A stretch of 64,000 nucleotides of DNA from Anaerolineae bacterium (GTDB taxonomy: Bacteria > Chloroflexota > Anaerolineae > Promineifilales > Promineifilaceae): positions 1 to 64,000 of the forward strand of contig JAHDWJ010000028.1 in NCBI GenBank assembly GCA_023384415.1, in the 5' to 3' direction. Below, in pieces: positions 18,802 through 28,361 of the stretch. The notes under the pieces were generated by a model. That model was given only the letters and a program-made list of their open reading frames with translations. It was not told where the DNA came from and did not search any database. Position numbers and translations under genes: made by a program. Position 1 is the first letter of the stretch; each line of letters opens with the position of its first letter.

Positions 18802-19239
18802 ATGTCAACTGAAGCGAAAAAAGCAATTATCCGCCGTTACTTTGATGAACTGTGGAGCCAGGGGAACCTGGTCGTGGCCAGCGAGTTGATCGCATCTGAT
18901 TATGCTGTCCACGATCCGGGCACGCCGGGGCGCCAAGGTGGCATCGAGGGTGAAAAACAGGCAGCCAATTTGTATCGCACCGCCTTTCCCGACTTGCATT
19001 TTACGATAGAAAGTGAAGTTGCCGAAGGTGACAGCGTCATGGTGCGTTGGCATTCGCGCGGCACCCACCTGGGAGAACTCATGGGGCTGCCACCCACCGG
19101 CCGGCAGGCGAATCCTACCGGAATCAGCGTCTTCCGTCTCGTCAACGGACGTATCGCCGAGCATTGGTGCAACTGGGACACATTGGGCTTGATGCAGCAA
19201 TTGGGCCTGATTCCGCAGCCAGAAGTAATGTCGGCTTAA
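18802..19239 (+). CDS. SnoaL-like ester cyclase/NTF2-fold protein
   Basis: This protein has 145 residues from ATG 18802, with AAGGAGAG at good spacing. It has KKAIIRRYFDELWSQGN, HDPGTPG, a TAFPDLHFTIE strand and VFRLVNGRIAEHWCNWDT, the SnoaL-like polyketide cyclase/ester cyclase signature. Such proteins bind small hydrophobic substrates. Many in soil and sludge bacteria have no known role. It probably forms a transcription unit with the FAD monooxygenase 101 bases downstream. There is one GCGGCCGC in the leader (18747) and none in the gene. Confidence 0.8.
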   Translation: MSTEAKKAIIRRYFDELWSQGNLVVASELIASDYAVHDPGTPGRQGGIEGEKQAANLYRTAFPDLHFTIESEVAEGDSVMVRWHSRGTHLGELMGLPPTGRQANPTGISVFRLVNGRIAEHWCNWDTLGLMQQLGLIPQPEVMSA

Positions 19240-19340
19240 GGGCATCTCTGTCAACGCCCGGCGGCCCCTGGCTCTTTTAGTGGAGCCAGGGGCCAACCAG
19301 CAGTTGAAAATGAATGATTAGCTATCTCGAGGAGATAACG

Positions 19341-20780
19341 GTGAGAAATCAATATCTTTCCCCATCTAAAATGCCTATCCATGGCCAGCACGCTATCGTC
19401 ATGGGCAGCAGCATGACCGGCCTGTTGGTCGCCCGCATCTTGAGTGATCATTTTGAGCGTGTTACTCTTATCGAACGCGACCGGCTGCCTGAGAATGTTG
19501 AACAACGCAAAGGTGTGCCGCAGGGCCAACATTTGCACGTCCTGCTCGTCAAAGGCGAACAAATTCTGTCGCAGCTCTTTCCCGGATTGGTGTCCGACCT
19601 TATAAGAGACGGAGCCATCAGCTTCGACTTTTGCCACGATCTGCACTGGTTTCAGGAAGGTGGCTACAAAACTCGTTTCAAAAGCGACCTCGTGGCTACG
19701 GCTATGAGCCGGCCTTTGCTGGAATATCATGTGCGCCGTCGCGTCCTGGACCTGAAGAATGTGATCTGCCTTGACCAGTGCAGTGTGACAAGCCTGTTGG
19801 CGAGTACCGACAATCGCTGCATCACCGGGGTGAGATTGCGCCGACACGACGAAGGGACGGCTACGCCACAAGGACCAATACCGGCAGAAGGAGTACCGGA
19901 AGAATTATTGATGGCCGACCTGGTTGTGGACGCCACCGGACGCGGTTCCAGGTCGCCACGATGGCTGGAGTCGCTAGGATATCCCCGGCCGGCAGAAAGT
20001 ACAGTCACTGTCAACCTCGGTTATGCCTCGCGTATTTACCAGCAAGATCAGCGACTTTTGCCAGATGTTTTAGGCGTGATGACGACCCCCGCACCACCGG
20101 ATGGACGGCGTGGCGGCCTTCTTATCCCGCTTGAAGGGAGTCGCTGGATTGTGACCTTCGGGGGGTGGCTGGGCGACCATCCCCCGGCCGATGAGGCCGG
20201 TTTCCTGGAATTCGCCCGCAGCCTGCCCACCCCAGACATCTATCAGGTTATTAGCCAGGCTGAACCGTTGAGCGAAATTGTGCTTTATAAACTGCCGTCC
20301 AACTTGCGCCGTCATTACGAAGGTTTGAAACAGTTTCCTGAAGGCTACCTGGTGATGGGCGATGCGATTTGCAGTTTTAATCCAGTTTATGGTCAGGGAA
20401 TGACGGTTAGTGCCCTGGAAGCTGAATTGCTGCAACGTTGGTTACAAAAGACAGGGCAGAGGCGTGACCTGCGTGGGCTGGCTCACGACTTTTTCAAGCA
20501 AGCAGCTAAAAATATTGAGAACCCTTGGACGTTAGCTGTAGGTGAAGATTTCCGTTTCCCAGGCGTCAAAGGGTCAAAGCCGCCGGCCACAGATCTAATC
20601 AACCACTATGTTTCCCACGTGCATCGAACAACCTTTTACGATCGCGAAAGTACGCGAACTTTCTTTCAGGTCATGAACATGACTCATGCGCCGACGGCTT
20701 TGTTCAGCCCACGAATTATGTGGCGTGTCATCAGGAACCGCCTGCTGCGGCCGCGATACTTTAGGCAAGAGCAGTATTGA
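19341..20780 (+). CDS. FAD-dependent monooxygenase (halogenase/epoxidase-like)
   Basis: This protein has 479 residues from GTG 19341, preceded by GAGGAGATAACG. The FAD motif is GSSMTGLLVARIL, a variant of GxGxxG in which the second glycine is replaced, so binding details may differ. ERDRLPE follows. DGVxxxR-equivalent features are replaced by ADLVVDATGRGS, and the second flavin motif is GDAICSFNPVYGQGMT. This is a class A flavoprotein monooxygenase/geranylgeranyl-reductase-like fold, probably acting on a lipid or polyketide with the SnoaL neighbour. A single GCGGCCGC lies at the very 3' end. Confidence 0.75.
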   Translation: MRNQYLSPSKMPIHGQHAIVMGSSMTGLLVARILSDHFERVTLIERDRLPENVEQRKGVPQGQHLHVLLVKGEQILSQLFPGLVSDLIRDGAISFDFCHDLHWFQEGGYKTRFKSDLVATAMSRPLLEYHVRRRVLDLKNVICLDQCSVTSLLASTDNRCITGVRLRRHDEGTATPQGPIPAEGVPEELLMADLVVDATGRGSRSPRWLESLGYPRPAESTVTVNLGYASRIYQQDQRLLPDVLGVMTTPAPPDGRRGGLLIPLEGSRWIVTFGGWLGDHPPADEAGFLEFARSLPTPDIYQVISQAEPLSEIVLYKLPSNLRRHYEGLKQFPEGYLVMGDAICSFNPVYGQGMTVSALEAELLQRWLQKTGQRRDLRGLAHDFFKQAAKNIENPWTLAVGEDFRFPGVKGSKPPATDLINHYVSHVHRTTFYDRESTRTFFQVMNMTHAPTALFSPRIMWRVIRNRLLRPRYFRQEQY

Positions 20781-20838
20781 CAACCCTGTATACACGGTCA
20801 CTGCTCTCGGATGCACGTCTAATCGCTGTTTATCTGAC

Positions 20839-20870
20839 AAAACCCCTGATTGGTAAATCAGGGGTTTTTT
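20839..20870 (+). terminator. Rho-independent terminator after the FAD monooxygenase
   Basis: An 11-bp perfect stem, AACCCCTGATT (20841-20851) and AATCAGGGGTT (20856-20866), has a 4-base loop and a run of six T. It closes the LuxR/SnoaL/monooxygenase unit. Confidence 0.92.
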
Positions 20871-20959
20871 GCTGTTGACGAATATGACGCCAGCGTATAC
20901 AATAACGACACGTCACCGTAAAATAATGTATTATTTATTTTAACCAATTGGAGGGCAGG

Positions 20960-21136
20960 ATGAATCCGTATGAGTTGAAGCAGATCATCAAAATGTGGGA
21001 ACAGGAAACCCTGACCGTTGAGCAGGCGGTGGGACAAATATTGCTCCATTTGCAGCAGTTGGGGCAGCGGCTAGGACAGGTGGAGCAGCGGCTAGAACAA
21101 AAAATCGCCGTGCGGAAGTTGAAGGGGGATGAGTAA
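20960..21136 (+). CDS. Small coiled-coil protein
   Basis: This protein has 58 residues from ATG 20960, with GGAGGGCAGG directly upstream (strong ribosome-binding site). The middle is predicted coiled coil with a QRLGQ/EQRLEQ heptad pattern (about 35-50), preceded by YELKQIIKMWEQETLTVEQAV. No membrane segment or catalytic motif is seen, and I do not recognise a family. It stands alone, after the terminator and before the convergent LysM-CAP gene. Confidence 0.6.
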   Translation: MNPYELKQIIKMWEQETLTVEQAVGQILLHLQQLGQRLGQVEQRLEQKIAVRKLKGDE

Positions 21137-21237
21137 GGAGTGTGTGTAAGAGCAGGAGGGGATGACCGGCAGTGAGAGCCTGTTGTGTGATAGGGAGTGA
21201 CTGCGCGTATGTCTACCCCACCTGCCACTTAGCTGAG

Positions 21238-22596
21238 TTATTGCCGCTGCAAGAAGAGAAAAGCAGCCCCAACGATGGTTAATATCCCTAACCCTAAATA
21301 GGTGCCGAAATCGGGGCGAGAGGACGGGGACGGGGCGGATGCTTCGGCCGCGGCCGCATTAGCATCTGGCACAGGTATCGGGGTAGTGGTGGCAGTGGGT
21401 TGGACCACAGCCGCCACGGCCTGGGTTTGTACATTGGCTGTGGGTTGATTGAGTGAGGAAGGTGTAGATGTGGGGGAGGGCGCGGCCGCAACCATCTCTT
21501 CTTCAGGAGTGGGAACAGTCGTCGGTTCTGGGGGTTGGCGGATAAACAACTCCTGCCCAATCCGCAAAACCGTGCTGGTGGTAATGTTATTCCAGGACGT
21601 CAATTGATCCAAAGTAAGGCGAAAATTTGCCGCAATCGCCAACAGCGTATCCCCAGATTTAACCACATAGGTCAGCTGCGGCGTTGGTGTTGGCGGGGGA
21701 GCCTGGCCTTCTAACAGCCTGATGGTTAGCTCCTGCCCAGGCTGAATCACCGCATCGGCACCCAAATTGTTATACCAGAGCAAAGTCGCCAACTCTACCT
21801 GATACAAGTTGGCAATATACCATAACGTTTGCCCGGCACGAACAATATGACTGGTTGGCGGCATCGGCGTCGGTGGCGGGGATTGCCCTTCCCCCAAACG
21901 GATGATAATGCGATCCCCGGGGTTGACAATCGCCCCATCACTCAGCCCATTGAAGAGCAAAATATCTTGTAGATTCACCTCATAATAGGCGGCTAATGTC
22001 CAAAGGGCCTGCCCTTGCTGCACGATGTGAACAATTGAGCCATCTTCCCCTGGTTGGGCCATCACGAAAGGGAGAACCCGGATAGCCCCGGGTTGGCTGT
22101 TGTTAGAGGGAGAGGGTGCGGCTGGGGCGTTATTAGGATTGCCGATGACCAGGGCATAAAAATTTTGCTCAAAGCCGCTGGCAAAGCCAGCTCCTACTTC
22201 GGTGTGACGGGTAGAAACCAGATTGGCGTAATGAACCGCGCTGTTTTGCCACCAAATCAGCCCTTTCTGGGGGGTCAGGCTGGTACCACCAACGATGTTC
22301 TCTGAGACCCAGCCGATATAACCGGCTGCTTCAGCCCGGCTCTGTGGTGATGATCCCCCATAACCGGTGTGGCTGTAAATGTTGTTGGCGGCCATATAAT
22401 CGGCCTGCTGTTGGGCGGCGATCATAAGAGAATTGTTAATTTGCAGCGCGGGCAGCCCGTTGGCGACGCGGAAATTGTTGACTAACTGGATGATTTCGGA
22501 AGCGGGTGATTGCGCGGCCGCCGGTGGTGTGGTGGAGGTTCCCGCCAGCCACAGGAGAAGCAAAAGCAGCCCGACTACAAGGGTACGTTGTCTCAT
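21238..22596 (-). CDS. Exported CAP-domain protein with three LysM modules
   Basis: This 452-residue protein has a signal peptide at 1-29 (hydrophobic LLLLLLWLAG, AAAQS end) and a CAP/SCP domain at about 32-152 (IIQLVNNFRVANGLP, HTGYGGSSPQSRAEAAGY, WVSENIVGG). Three LysM repeats follow at about 189-233, 249-293 and 309-353, separated by Pro/Thr linkers. A Ser/Pro/Thr-rich stalk leads to a C-terminal membrane helix (GTYLGLGILTIVGAAFLFL). It is anchored outside the cell and probably binds peptidoglycan through LysM. The role of bacterial CAP domains is largely unknown. Confidence 0.9.
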   Translation of the reverse strand: MRQRTLVVGLLLLLLWLAGTSTTPPAAAQSPASEIIQLVNNFRVANGLPALQINNSLMIAAQQQADYMAANNIYSHTGYGGSSPQSRAEAAGYIGWVSENIVGGTSLTPQKGLIWWQNSAVHYANLVSTRHTEVGAGFASGFEQNFYALVIGNPNNAPAAPSPSNNSQPGAIRVLPFVMAQPGEDGSIVHIVQQGQALWTLAAYYEVNLQDILLFNGLSDGAIVNPGDRIIIRLGEGQSPPPTPMPPTSHIVRAGQTLWYIANLYQVELATLLWYNNLGADAVIQPGQELTIRLLEGQAPPPTPTPQLTYVVKSGDTLLAIAANFRLTLDQLTSWNNITTSTVLRIGQELFIRQPPEPTTVPTPEEEMVAAAPSPTSTPSSLNQPTANVQTQAVAAVVQPTATTTPIPVPDANAAAAEASAPSPSSRPDFGTYLGLGILTIVGAAFLFLQRQ

Positions 22597-22672
22597 AAAG
22601 GGGAACTATAACAAGAAGCGTGAAATTGGGCGAAGGATCCCATTTCAGTCGCATGGCAAGCTGAGATAGATC

Positions 22673-23374
22673 TCAGCCTGACAGCGTTTCGCGAATGAGC
22701 GATGGTAAGAGACCGAGGTGGTCTAATTGATGAAAGCGGGGGTAATCAGGTGGGGGGGGCGCGGCCGCTTCATGGGCCCAGGTGATTGAATGGGCAATAT
22801 ACACCCCATGCCCCCCAACTTCCAAGACGGGCAAAATATCTGAGGGCAGGGAGTTGCCCACCATGAGAAAACGCTCTGGCGGTATATTGTACCGGTGGAG
22901 AATCTCCTGGTAGATATGGCGGGTTTTATGGCTGACGATTTCGATGTGGCGGAAGAACGGGCGCAGGCCAGATTTATTGATCTTGGCTTCTTGATCCAAC
23001 AAATCCCCTTTAGTAATGATCATCAGGGGGTAATGATCAGAGAGGGTAGTGATGGTGTTGGCGACGTGGGGCAGCAGGTGGATGTCGGCGGAGACCATTT
23101 CTTTGGCTAATTGGATGAGGGATTGGATTTCGCGGCCGCTAATCCGTCCCTCGGTCAGTTCAATCGCCGTCTCAATCATAGAAAGGGTAAACGCCTTGAT
23201 GCCATAGCCAAAATCCTTCAAGTTTCGCATCTCTGTCTCATACAGCCGGCTTTCTACCCATTCTGGCGTATGGTACGGGGCTAACATCTCCTTAAATTTC
23301 CCCTGAACATCTACATACAAACTTTCTGTATGCCAGAGGGTATCGTCGGCGTCAAAGGCAATCAGATCAAACAT
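22673..23374 (-). CDS. HAD-superfamily hydrolase
   Basis: This 233-residue protein has motif I DADDTLW (8-14) near the N-terminus, motif II ITKGD (about 119), a conserved Lys (SHKTR), and the acidic motif IV VGNSLPSDILP. It is a cytosolic phosphatase or haloacid-dehalogenase-like enzyme with an alpha-helical cap (about 20-95). Its substrate is unknown. It lies downstream of the aminotransferase/aminomutase genes on the same strand but is separated by 194 bases. Confidence 0.85.
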   Translation of the reverse strand: MFDLIAFDADDTLWHTESLYVDVQGKFKEMLAPYHTPEWVESRLYETEMRNLKDFGYGIKAFTLSMIETAIELTEGRISGREIQSLIQLAKEMVSADIHLLPHVANTITTLSDHYPLMIITKGDLLDQEAKINKSGLRPFFRHIEIVSHKTRHIYQEILHRYNIPPERFLMVGNSLPSDILPVLEVGGHGVYIAHSITWAHEAAAPPPPDYPRFHQLDHLGLLPSLIRETLSG

Positions 23375-23397
23375 AAGTTAATTTGCTCATGGTTATA

Positions 23398-23523
23398 TCA
23401 ATCAGTCGCCACCGGCAGGTCTAATCGCCCATCTATCCATTCACGTAGTAAAGCACCCATAGATTTCTGGGCGGCTATGGCCTCAGCGTGCAAAATTCCT
23501 TTTGTCACTTCGTCTAAATGCAT
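23398..23523 (-). CDS. Very small ORF or fragment between HAD and aminotransferase genes
   Basis: ATG at 23523 opens 41 codons, with an EVTKGILHAEAIAAQ run followed by KSMGALLREWIDGRL. The frame is open further upstream to a stop near 23572. The helical pattern resembles the C-terminal part of a small antitoxin-like or DNA-binding protein, but I cannot assign a family. It may be the remnant of a lost gene. Confidence 0.3.
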   Translation of the reverse strand: MHLDEVTKGILHAEAIAAQKSMGALLREWIDGRLDLPVATD

Positions 23524-23568
23524 TGCTCCAGCCCATAAAAAGTAATGCCACGCGCATAGTTTAATGTT

Positions 23569-24891
23569 CTAGAACCCTAATTCAGCCTGAATTGCGGCCG
23601 CGAAAATCTCCACAATCTCATCCACCTGTTCCCGCGTCACAATCAAAGGGGGGCCAAGCATGATGACATCCCCATTTACCCCATCGGCACATCCCTGGGA
23701 ATAATAAACCATCAGCCCATTGTCAAAGGCCCGCTGGCGAAGGCGATCATTGACCCGCTCTTTGGCCGGAAACGGGGCTTTGGTTGCTCGATCCTGGACG
23801 AATTCAATGCCCCAGAACAGACCGCGGCCGCGAATATCCCCCACATACGGATGATCTCCCAGCGTTTTAACCAACTGCTCCCCCAGGTAGGCCCCCATAC
23901 AGGCGGAATTTTCTACCAACTTTTCTTGCTGCATAATGTTGAGGGTGGCTAACCCTGCGGCCGCGCCCACCGTATGATGGCTAAACGTACCTCCATGATT
24001 AAAATCCCCTAACTTTTGCTGGATTAAATCCACATCAGCAAACCGGGCGGCTATAAACCCAAGCGGGAAATACCCCCCGGCCAACCCTTTCGAAGTAACC
24101 AAAATATCGGGCACAATGTTCCAATGGTTCATGGCCCACCATTTGCCCGTGCGCCCCATGCCCACCAGCACCTCATCAGCAATGAGCAGCACCCCATACC
24201 GATCACAAATGCGGCGCACGGCCGGCCAGTAATCATCGGGCGGGGCTACCGCCCCCAGGCTGGCTCCGCTGATCGGTTCCGCCAGAAAAGCGGCAATATT
24301 TTCCGGCCCCAATTCTAAAATCGCCTCTTCCAGCCGGGAAGCCAGAGTTTCCCCATCAGCCTGGAAGCGGTACGGGTAAGGGGAGCGGATGTGGGGCATG
24401 TTGTGGATCATACTCAAGTAGGGGGTGCGTAAACCGGGGCGGCCGCTGACACTCAAGGCCCCCAACGTCATGCCATGATAACTCAGGGCACGGCAAATAA
24501 TCGCCGTTCGTCCCGTCTCCCCCCGGGCCATCTGAATTTGCCGCGCCAGCTTCACCGCCCCCTCTACCACCTCACTGCCACTACTGAGGAAATAAAATCG
24601 GGGGTCGGCCAGGGGGACAACTTCGGCCAGGGCGTCACAATAATCCTCTAATGCCTGGCTGGTAAACGTCAGGGGATGGACAAAAGCTGCCTTTTCTGCC
24701 TGACGGGCAATGGCGTCCACAATCTCCTGACGACCATGCCCCACATTGACCACCAGAGGACCCCCAGAGCCGTCAATATACCGTTTGCCTTCGGTATCCC
24801 AAAGATAAACCCCGTGCCCATGAGAAATCATAGGCCGGGGTTGGTTCATTTTACGATAAAAAACGTGACCATGCGGATGAGCGTAGAGCAT
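23569..24891 (-). CDS. Class III PLP-dependent aminotransferase
   Basis: This 440-residue protein has the class III pattern: SSGSEVVEGAVKLAR (PLP phosphate contact), IADEVLVGMGRTGKWW with the pyridine-binding Asp, and the Schiff-base lysine in TSKGLAGGYFPLG (about 268). It is an omega-amino-acid:2-oxo-acid aminotransferase. It starts 13 bases after the lysine 2,3-aminomutase stop codon, with a GAGG ribosome-binding site, so the two are cotranscribed. In context it may transaminate beta-lysine or a derivative. It could equally be a 4-aminobutyrate- or ornithine-type enzyme. Confidence 0.9.
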   Translation of the reverse strand: MLYAHPHGHVFYRKMNQPRPMISHGHGVYLWDTEGKRYIDGSGGPLVVNVGHGRQEIVDAIARQAEKAAFVHPLTFTSQALEDYCDALAEVVPLADPRFYFLSSGSEVVEGAVKLARQIQMARGETGRTAIICRALSYHGMTLGALSVSGRPGLRTPYLSMIHNMPHIRSPYPYRFQADGETLASRLEEAILELGPENIAAFLAEPISGASLGAVAPPDDYWPAVRRICDRYGVLLIADEVLVGMGRTGKWWAMNHWNIVPDILVTSKGLAGGYFPLGFIAARFADVDLIQQKLGDFNHGGTFSHHTVGAAAGLATLNIMQQEKLVENSACMGAYLGEQLVKTLGDHPYVGDIRGRGLFWGIEFVQDRATKAPFPAKERVNDRLRQRAFDNGLMVYYSQGCADGVNGDVIMLGPPLIVTREQVDEIVEIFAAAIQAELGF

Positions 24892-24904
24892 AGGGCCTCA
24901 GTTT

Positions 24905-26323
24905 TTAACTATTTGATTTCCCATTCCCTTCTGGCAACGCCAGATCGGGGCGGGTCACCGCTTCCCCTTCTACGGCACCGACGCCGAGCGGCTGCCATTT
25001 GCGGGAGAGATCGCCGCTGCGGAGACGATGTTCGCCACCCCCACGAGCATGGGTGGTGGCAAACCCTTCTGGCTCAATAAACATCTCTTTCCCTTCCAGG
25101 AGGTTAAATACCCCCTCTTGCCCCGGTTCAGGGCGGGGTTCAATGAGGGCTTCCTGCGCTCTGATTTCGTAGGGATCATAATCCAGCGGCTCGGTGTAGG
25201 TGGTGATAAACCCCTCAAAGTTGCGTAACACGACTTTGCCAGGGGCCTGAGAGATGACATAGTTGGGCATGACCGGGATTTTGCCCCCACCCCCAGGAGC
25301 ATCTACCACATAAGTGGGCACGGAGTAACCCGAGGTGTGGCCGCGCAGCCCTTCGATAATTTCGATTCCTTTGGAGACGGTGGTACGGAGATGGCCGGAA
25401 CCTTCTACCAGGTCACATTGGTACAGGTAGTAAGGGCGTACCCGGATTTTGACCAGATCGTGGACCAGTTTGCGCTGGAGATGTACGGAATCGTTGACCC
25501 CGGCCAGGAGAACGGATTGGTTTCCCAGAGGAACCCCTGCCCTGGTGAGACGGTCGCACGCGGCCGCAAGCTCTGGCGTAATCTCTTTATGGTGGTTCAC
25601 ATGAATATTCAGCCAAAACGGGTGATATTTGCTGATCATCTCACAGAACTCCGGCGTGACCCGCATGGGCAAAAATACCGGCACCCGTGAACCAATACGG
25701 ATAATCTCCAGGTGAGGAATAGCCCGCAGGCGGCCCAAAATTTCATCCAACAACTTAGGGGCCAGCACCATCGGGTCCCCCCCAGAGAGCAGCACGTCCC
25801 GGATTTGCGGCGTCCGTTCGATATAATCAATTTGGGCATCAAACTCCGCCCGGCTAAACGTCTGAGTCGGGTCGCCGACAATGCGGCTGCGGGTGCAGTA
25901 ACGGCAATAACTGGCGCACTGGGTCGTAATCAGCATCAACACCCGGTCTGGGTAACGATGCACCAGCCCGGGCACGGGGGAATGTTTATCTTCCGCCAGG
26001 GAATCTTCCATCATAGATTGGAACGGTACCAGCTCCCGATCCGTAGGAATGACCTGCTTGCGTACCGGGCAGTGAGGATCATCCGGGTCAATCAGACTGG
26101 CAAAATAAGGGGTAATATCTACCCGAAACAACCCTTTAGTAGATAATGCCTTCCGTTCAGAATCGGTCAGGTTAATTACCTTTTCCAATTCATCAACCGA
26201 ATTAAGGCGGTGGCTCATCTGCCAGCGCCAATCCATCCATTTTTCATCTGGCACATCCGCCCAATACGGGGCGCGGGTATGCACCTTATCGGTGAGGGGG
26301 CTTGGGGAAAGTGTGGGCTTCAT
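24905..26323 (-). CDS. kamA: L-lysine 2,3-aminomutase
   Basis: This 472-residue radical SAM protein has cluster cysteines C136, C140 and C143 (CASYCRYC), the LSGGDPM motif, and the PLP lysine in APGGGGK. The two aspartates that bind the lysine side-chain amine appear to be present, in LYQCD and VVDAPGG; glutamate 2,3-aminomutases replace them. It converts L-lysine to L-beta-lysine, strictly anaerobically in known enzymes. No acetyltransferase gene (ablB) is adjacent, so production of the osmolyte N-acetyl-beta-lysine is not evident here. The downstream aminotransferase points to degradation instead. Confidence 0.92.
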   Translation of the reverse strand: MKPTLSPSPLTDKVHTRAPYWADVPDEKWMDWRWQMSHRLNSVDELEKVINLTDSERKALSTKGLFRVDITPYFASLIDPDDPHCPVRKQVIPTDRELVPFQSMMEDSLAEDKHSPVPGLVHRYPDRVLMLITTQCASYCRYCTRSRIVGDPTQTFSRAEFDAQIDYIERTPQIRDVLLSGGDPMVLAPKLLDEILGRLRAIPHLEIIRIGSRVPVFLPMRVTPEFCEMISKYHPFWLNIHVNHHKEITPELAAACDRLTRAGVPLGNQSVLLAGVNDSVHLQRKLVHDLVKIRVRPYYLYQCDLVEGSGHLRTTVSKGIEIIEGLRGHTSGYSVPTYVVDAPGGGGKIPVMPNYVISQAPGKVVLRNFEGFITTYTEPLDYDPYEIRAQEALIEPRPEPGQEGVFNLLEGKEMFIEPEGFATTHARGGGEHRLRSGDLSRKWQPLGVGAVEGEAVTRPDLALPEGNGKSNS

Positions 26324-26533
26324 ACATGCTCCTTAAGGCAGTAAGTGATCAGATATAACATATTTGGTTAATCATCTCATCCGCAGCAACATGATTGAGA
26401 ATTACGGGCAAACGTGGGGCAATCTCAAATAGGTTCTCCACTCAAAATACGTCGGTTACGAGTGATGTAGTGGTGTTGGGTTATAACCATCATGGTAATA
26501 ACTCCTTGTTAAGTAACCTGCATATCAACAGAT

Positions 26534-26574
26534 GAAGGATGAATTATGAAGGTACCGCTCATAATTCATCCTTC
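26534..26574. repeat. Perfect 16-bp hairpin of the GAAGGATGAATTATGA family
   Basis: GAAGGATGAATTATGA (26534-26549) faces its exact complement at 26559-26574 across a 9-base loop. It belongs to the same word family as the tandem array at 1-55. It lies just downstream of the aldehyde dehydrogenase gene (minus strand) and could act as a terminator. Confidence 0.85.
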
Positions 26575-26593
26575 ATCCTTCATCCTTCCTGGT

Positions 26594-28162
26594 TTAATCT
26601 ACAACAGTCTGGCTTTGCTCTTTCATGTATTGCTGGATGTAATAGAAGCTGCCAGCCGCCTTGCCGGTTGAGCCGCTCCCTTTCCAGCCACCAAACGATT
26701 GGTAGCCCGGCCAGGCTCCAGTAGTGGCCCCGCTTTCACGGTTGACGTATACCACCCCAGCTTCGATATTGTCCAGGAACCATTGAACTTCTGCTTCGTC
26801 TTCACCAAAGAAACCGGCGGTCAGGCCATATTCCACATCGTTGGCCTTTTTCATGGCCTCGTTCAGGTCATCATACCCGGCGACGGTGACGATAGGCAGG
26901 AACATCTCTTGTTTCCACAGGCGATGATCTTCGGGCAGGTTGTCCACGATGGTCGGAGCGACATAGTAGCCGTTGCCATCTAAGGTTTTGCCGCCAAAAA
27001 CGATGTCGCCGTGTTCACGTAGATCGGCCACAAAATCCTGGTAATCCTTGTAGGCCCATTCGTTGACCACCGGTCCCATCCAGTTTTCTTTCTGGGTGGG
27101 ATCACCGACGTTAATCTTTTCGGTGAGGGCCAGGAATTTTTGCATAAACTCATCTTTGACGGAGTTATGGACGTATACGCGGGAGCAGGCGGAGCATTTT
27201 TGCCCTTGCAGACCGAAGGCGGAGCGCATAACCCCCATGGCCGCTTTGTCCAGGTCGGCGTTTTTGCTGATGATGGTGGGGTTTTTGCCCCCCATTTCGG
27301 CGATGACGGGGCGGGGGTATTTGCCGTTAGCGAATTGGCGCAGGATGCCCATGCCCACATCGTAGCTGCCGGTGAAGGTGACACCATCTACTTCGGGGTT
27401 GTCAATGATGGTCTGGCCGACTTCGCGGCCGCCACCGGTCACAAAATTAAATACCCCCGCCGGAACTCCGGCATCACGGAAACATTCGGTGAGGTGCCAG
27501 GCGGTGAGGGGGGTATCGCTAGCCGGTTTGAGGACGACAGCATTGCCAGCGGTGAGGGCAGCCCCAGAAGGTCCCCCGGCCAACGCCCCAGGGAAGTTGA
27601 ACGGGGAGATGACCGCCCAAACGCCATACGGTTTGAGGACGCTGCGATTGTGATGCCGCTCTGTTTCGGAGAGGAGTTTATTGCTAAAGCCGTTGTTTTT
27701 TTCCATTGCATCACAGCAGTAGCGGATGAGGTCGGCGGTCTCTTCGACATCACCCAGGGCTTCAAGCCGGTTTTTGCCCACTTCCAGGCTCATGGCTGCG
27801 CCCATGTAGAAGAGCCGTTCGCTGATGAGGTCGGCGGCTTTACGCATGATAGCCACCCGCTCCTGCCAGGGGGTATCTCGCCAGATGGGCCAGGCAGCTC
27901 GCGCGGCCGCGACCGCATCATTAGCGTCCTGGGCTGTGCCTTTCTGGAAATAACCCAGCACCAGGTTGGTGTCTACCGGGCTAACTTTGGGAAATGCTTT
28001 TTCCCCCATGCGCTCCTCACCACCGATGAGCATAGGGTAGGTTTTACCGGCGTTGGCTTTCACTTCAGCCACTGCTTCATCAAAATATTCATGCAGCAGC
28101 GGATCAGGGCTGGCGAGGGTAGAGTAAGTGACTTTAATAAATTTACGGGGTTTGTCAGACAT
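26594..28162 (-). CDS. Aldehyde dehydrogenase, P5C dehydrogenase-type
   Basis: This 522-residue ALDH has the catalytic Glu in EMGGKN, the catalytic Cys in QGQKCSACSRVY (about 325), the Rossmann contact PFNFP, and the C-terminal SFGGWKGSG. Length, the N-terminal HEYFDEAVAEVKAN extension and overall pattern match L-glutamate gamma-semialdehyde (1-pyrroline-5-carboxylate) dehydrogenases. In this neighbourhood it could oxidise a semialdehyde from lysine, beta-lysine or hydroxyproline breakdown. AGGAGGCACATA upstream of the start is a strong ribosome-binding site. Substrate assignment is an inference. Confidence 0.88.
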   Translation of the reverse strand: MSDKPRKFIKVTYSTLASPDPLLHEYFDEAVAEVKANAGKTYPMLIGGEERMGEKAFPKVSPVDTNLVLGYFQKGTAQDANDAVAAARAAWPIWRDTPWQERVAIMRKAADLISERLFYMGAAMSLEVGKNRLEALGDVEETADLIRYCCDAMEKNNGFSNKLLSETERHHNRSVLKPYGVWAVISPFNFPGALAGGPSGAALTAGNAVVLKPASDTPLTAWHLTECFRDAGVPAGVFNFVTGGGREVGQTIIDNPEVDGVTFTGSYDVGMGILRQFANGKYPRPVIAEMGGKNPTIISKNADLDKAAMGVMRSAFGLQGQKCSACSRVYVHNSVKDEFMQKFLALTEKINVGDPTQKENWMGPVVNEWAYKDYQDFVADLREHGDIVFGGKTLDGNGYYVAPTIVDNLPEDHRLWKQEMFLPIVTVAGYDDLNEAMKKANDVEYGLTAGFFGEDEAEVQWFLDNIEAGVVYVNRESGATTGAWPGYQSFGGWKGSGSTGKAAGSFYYIQQYMKEQSQTVVD

Positions 28163-28361
28163 TATGTGCCTCCTAAAAGGGAAATAGGGATGGTATCCTG
28201 CCCTGCCTGATGCTGGTTTCAGCCTGGTGCGTGTGATCTAGTTGTCACTCGTGTTTAGCGGGGAAACCCGAAGGATGCGAGGGCCGGGGCAGGTCAGTTG
28301 GAAAATTGCCGAAACCAATGGGTATTATACCTGGATCGGGCAACAGGTTAAAACAGCGGGG

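Noticed and set aside
27140..28210. Long 356-codon frame antisense to the aldehyde dehydrogenase gene
   Set aside because: The opposite strand encodes a full ALDH with catalytic residues. The antisense frame has no recognisable domain and reflects codon bias.
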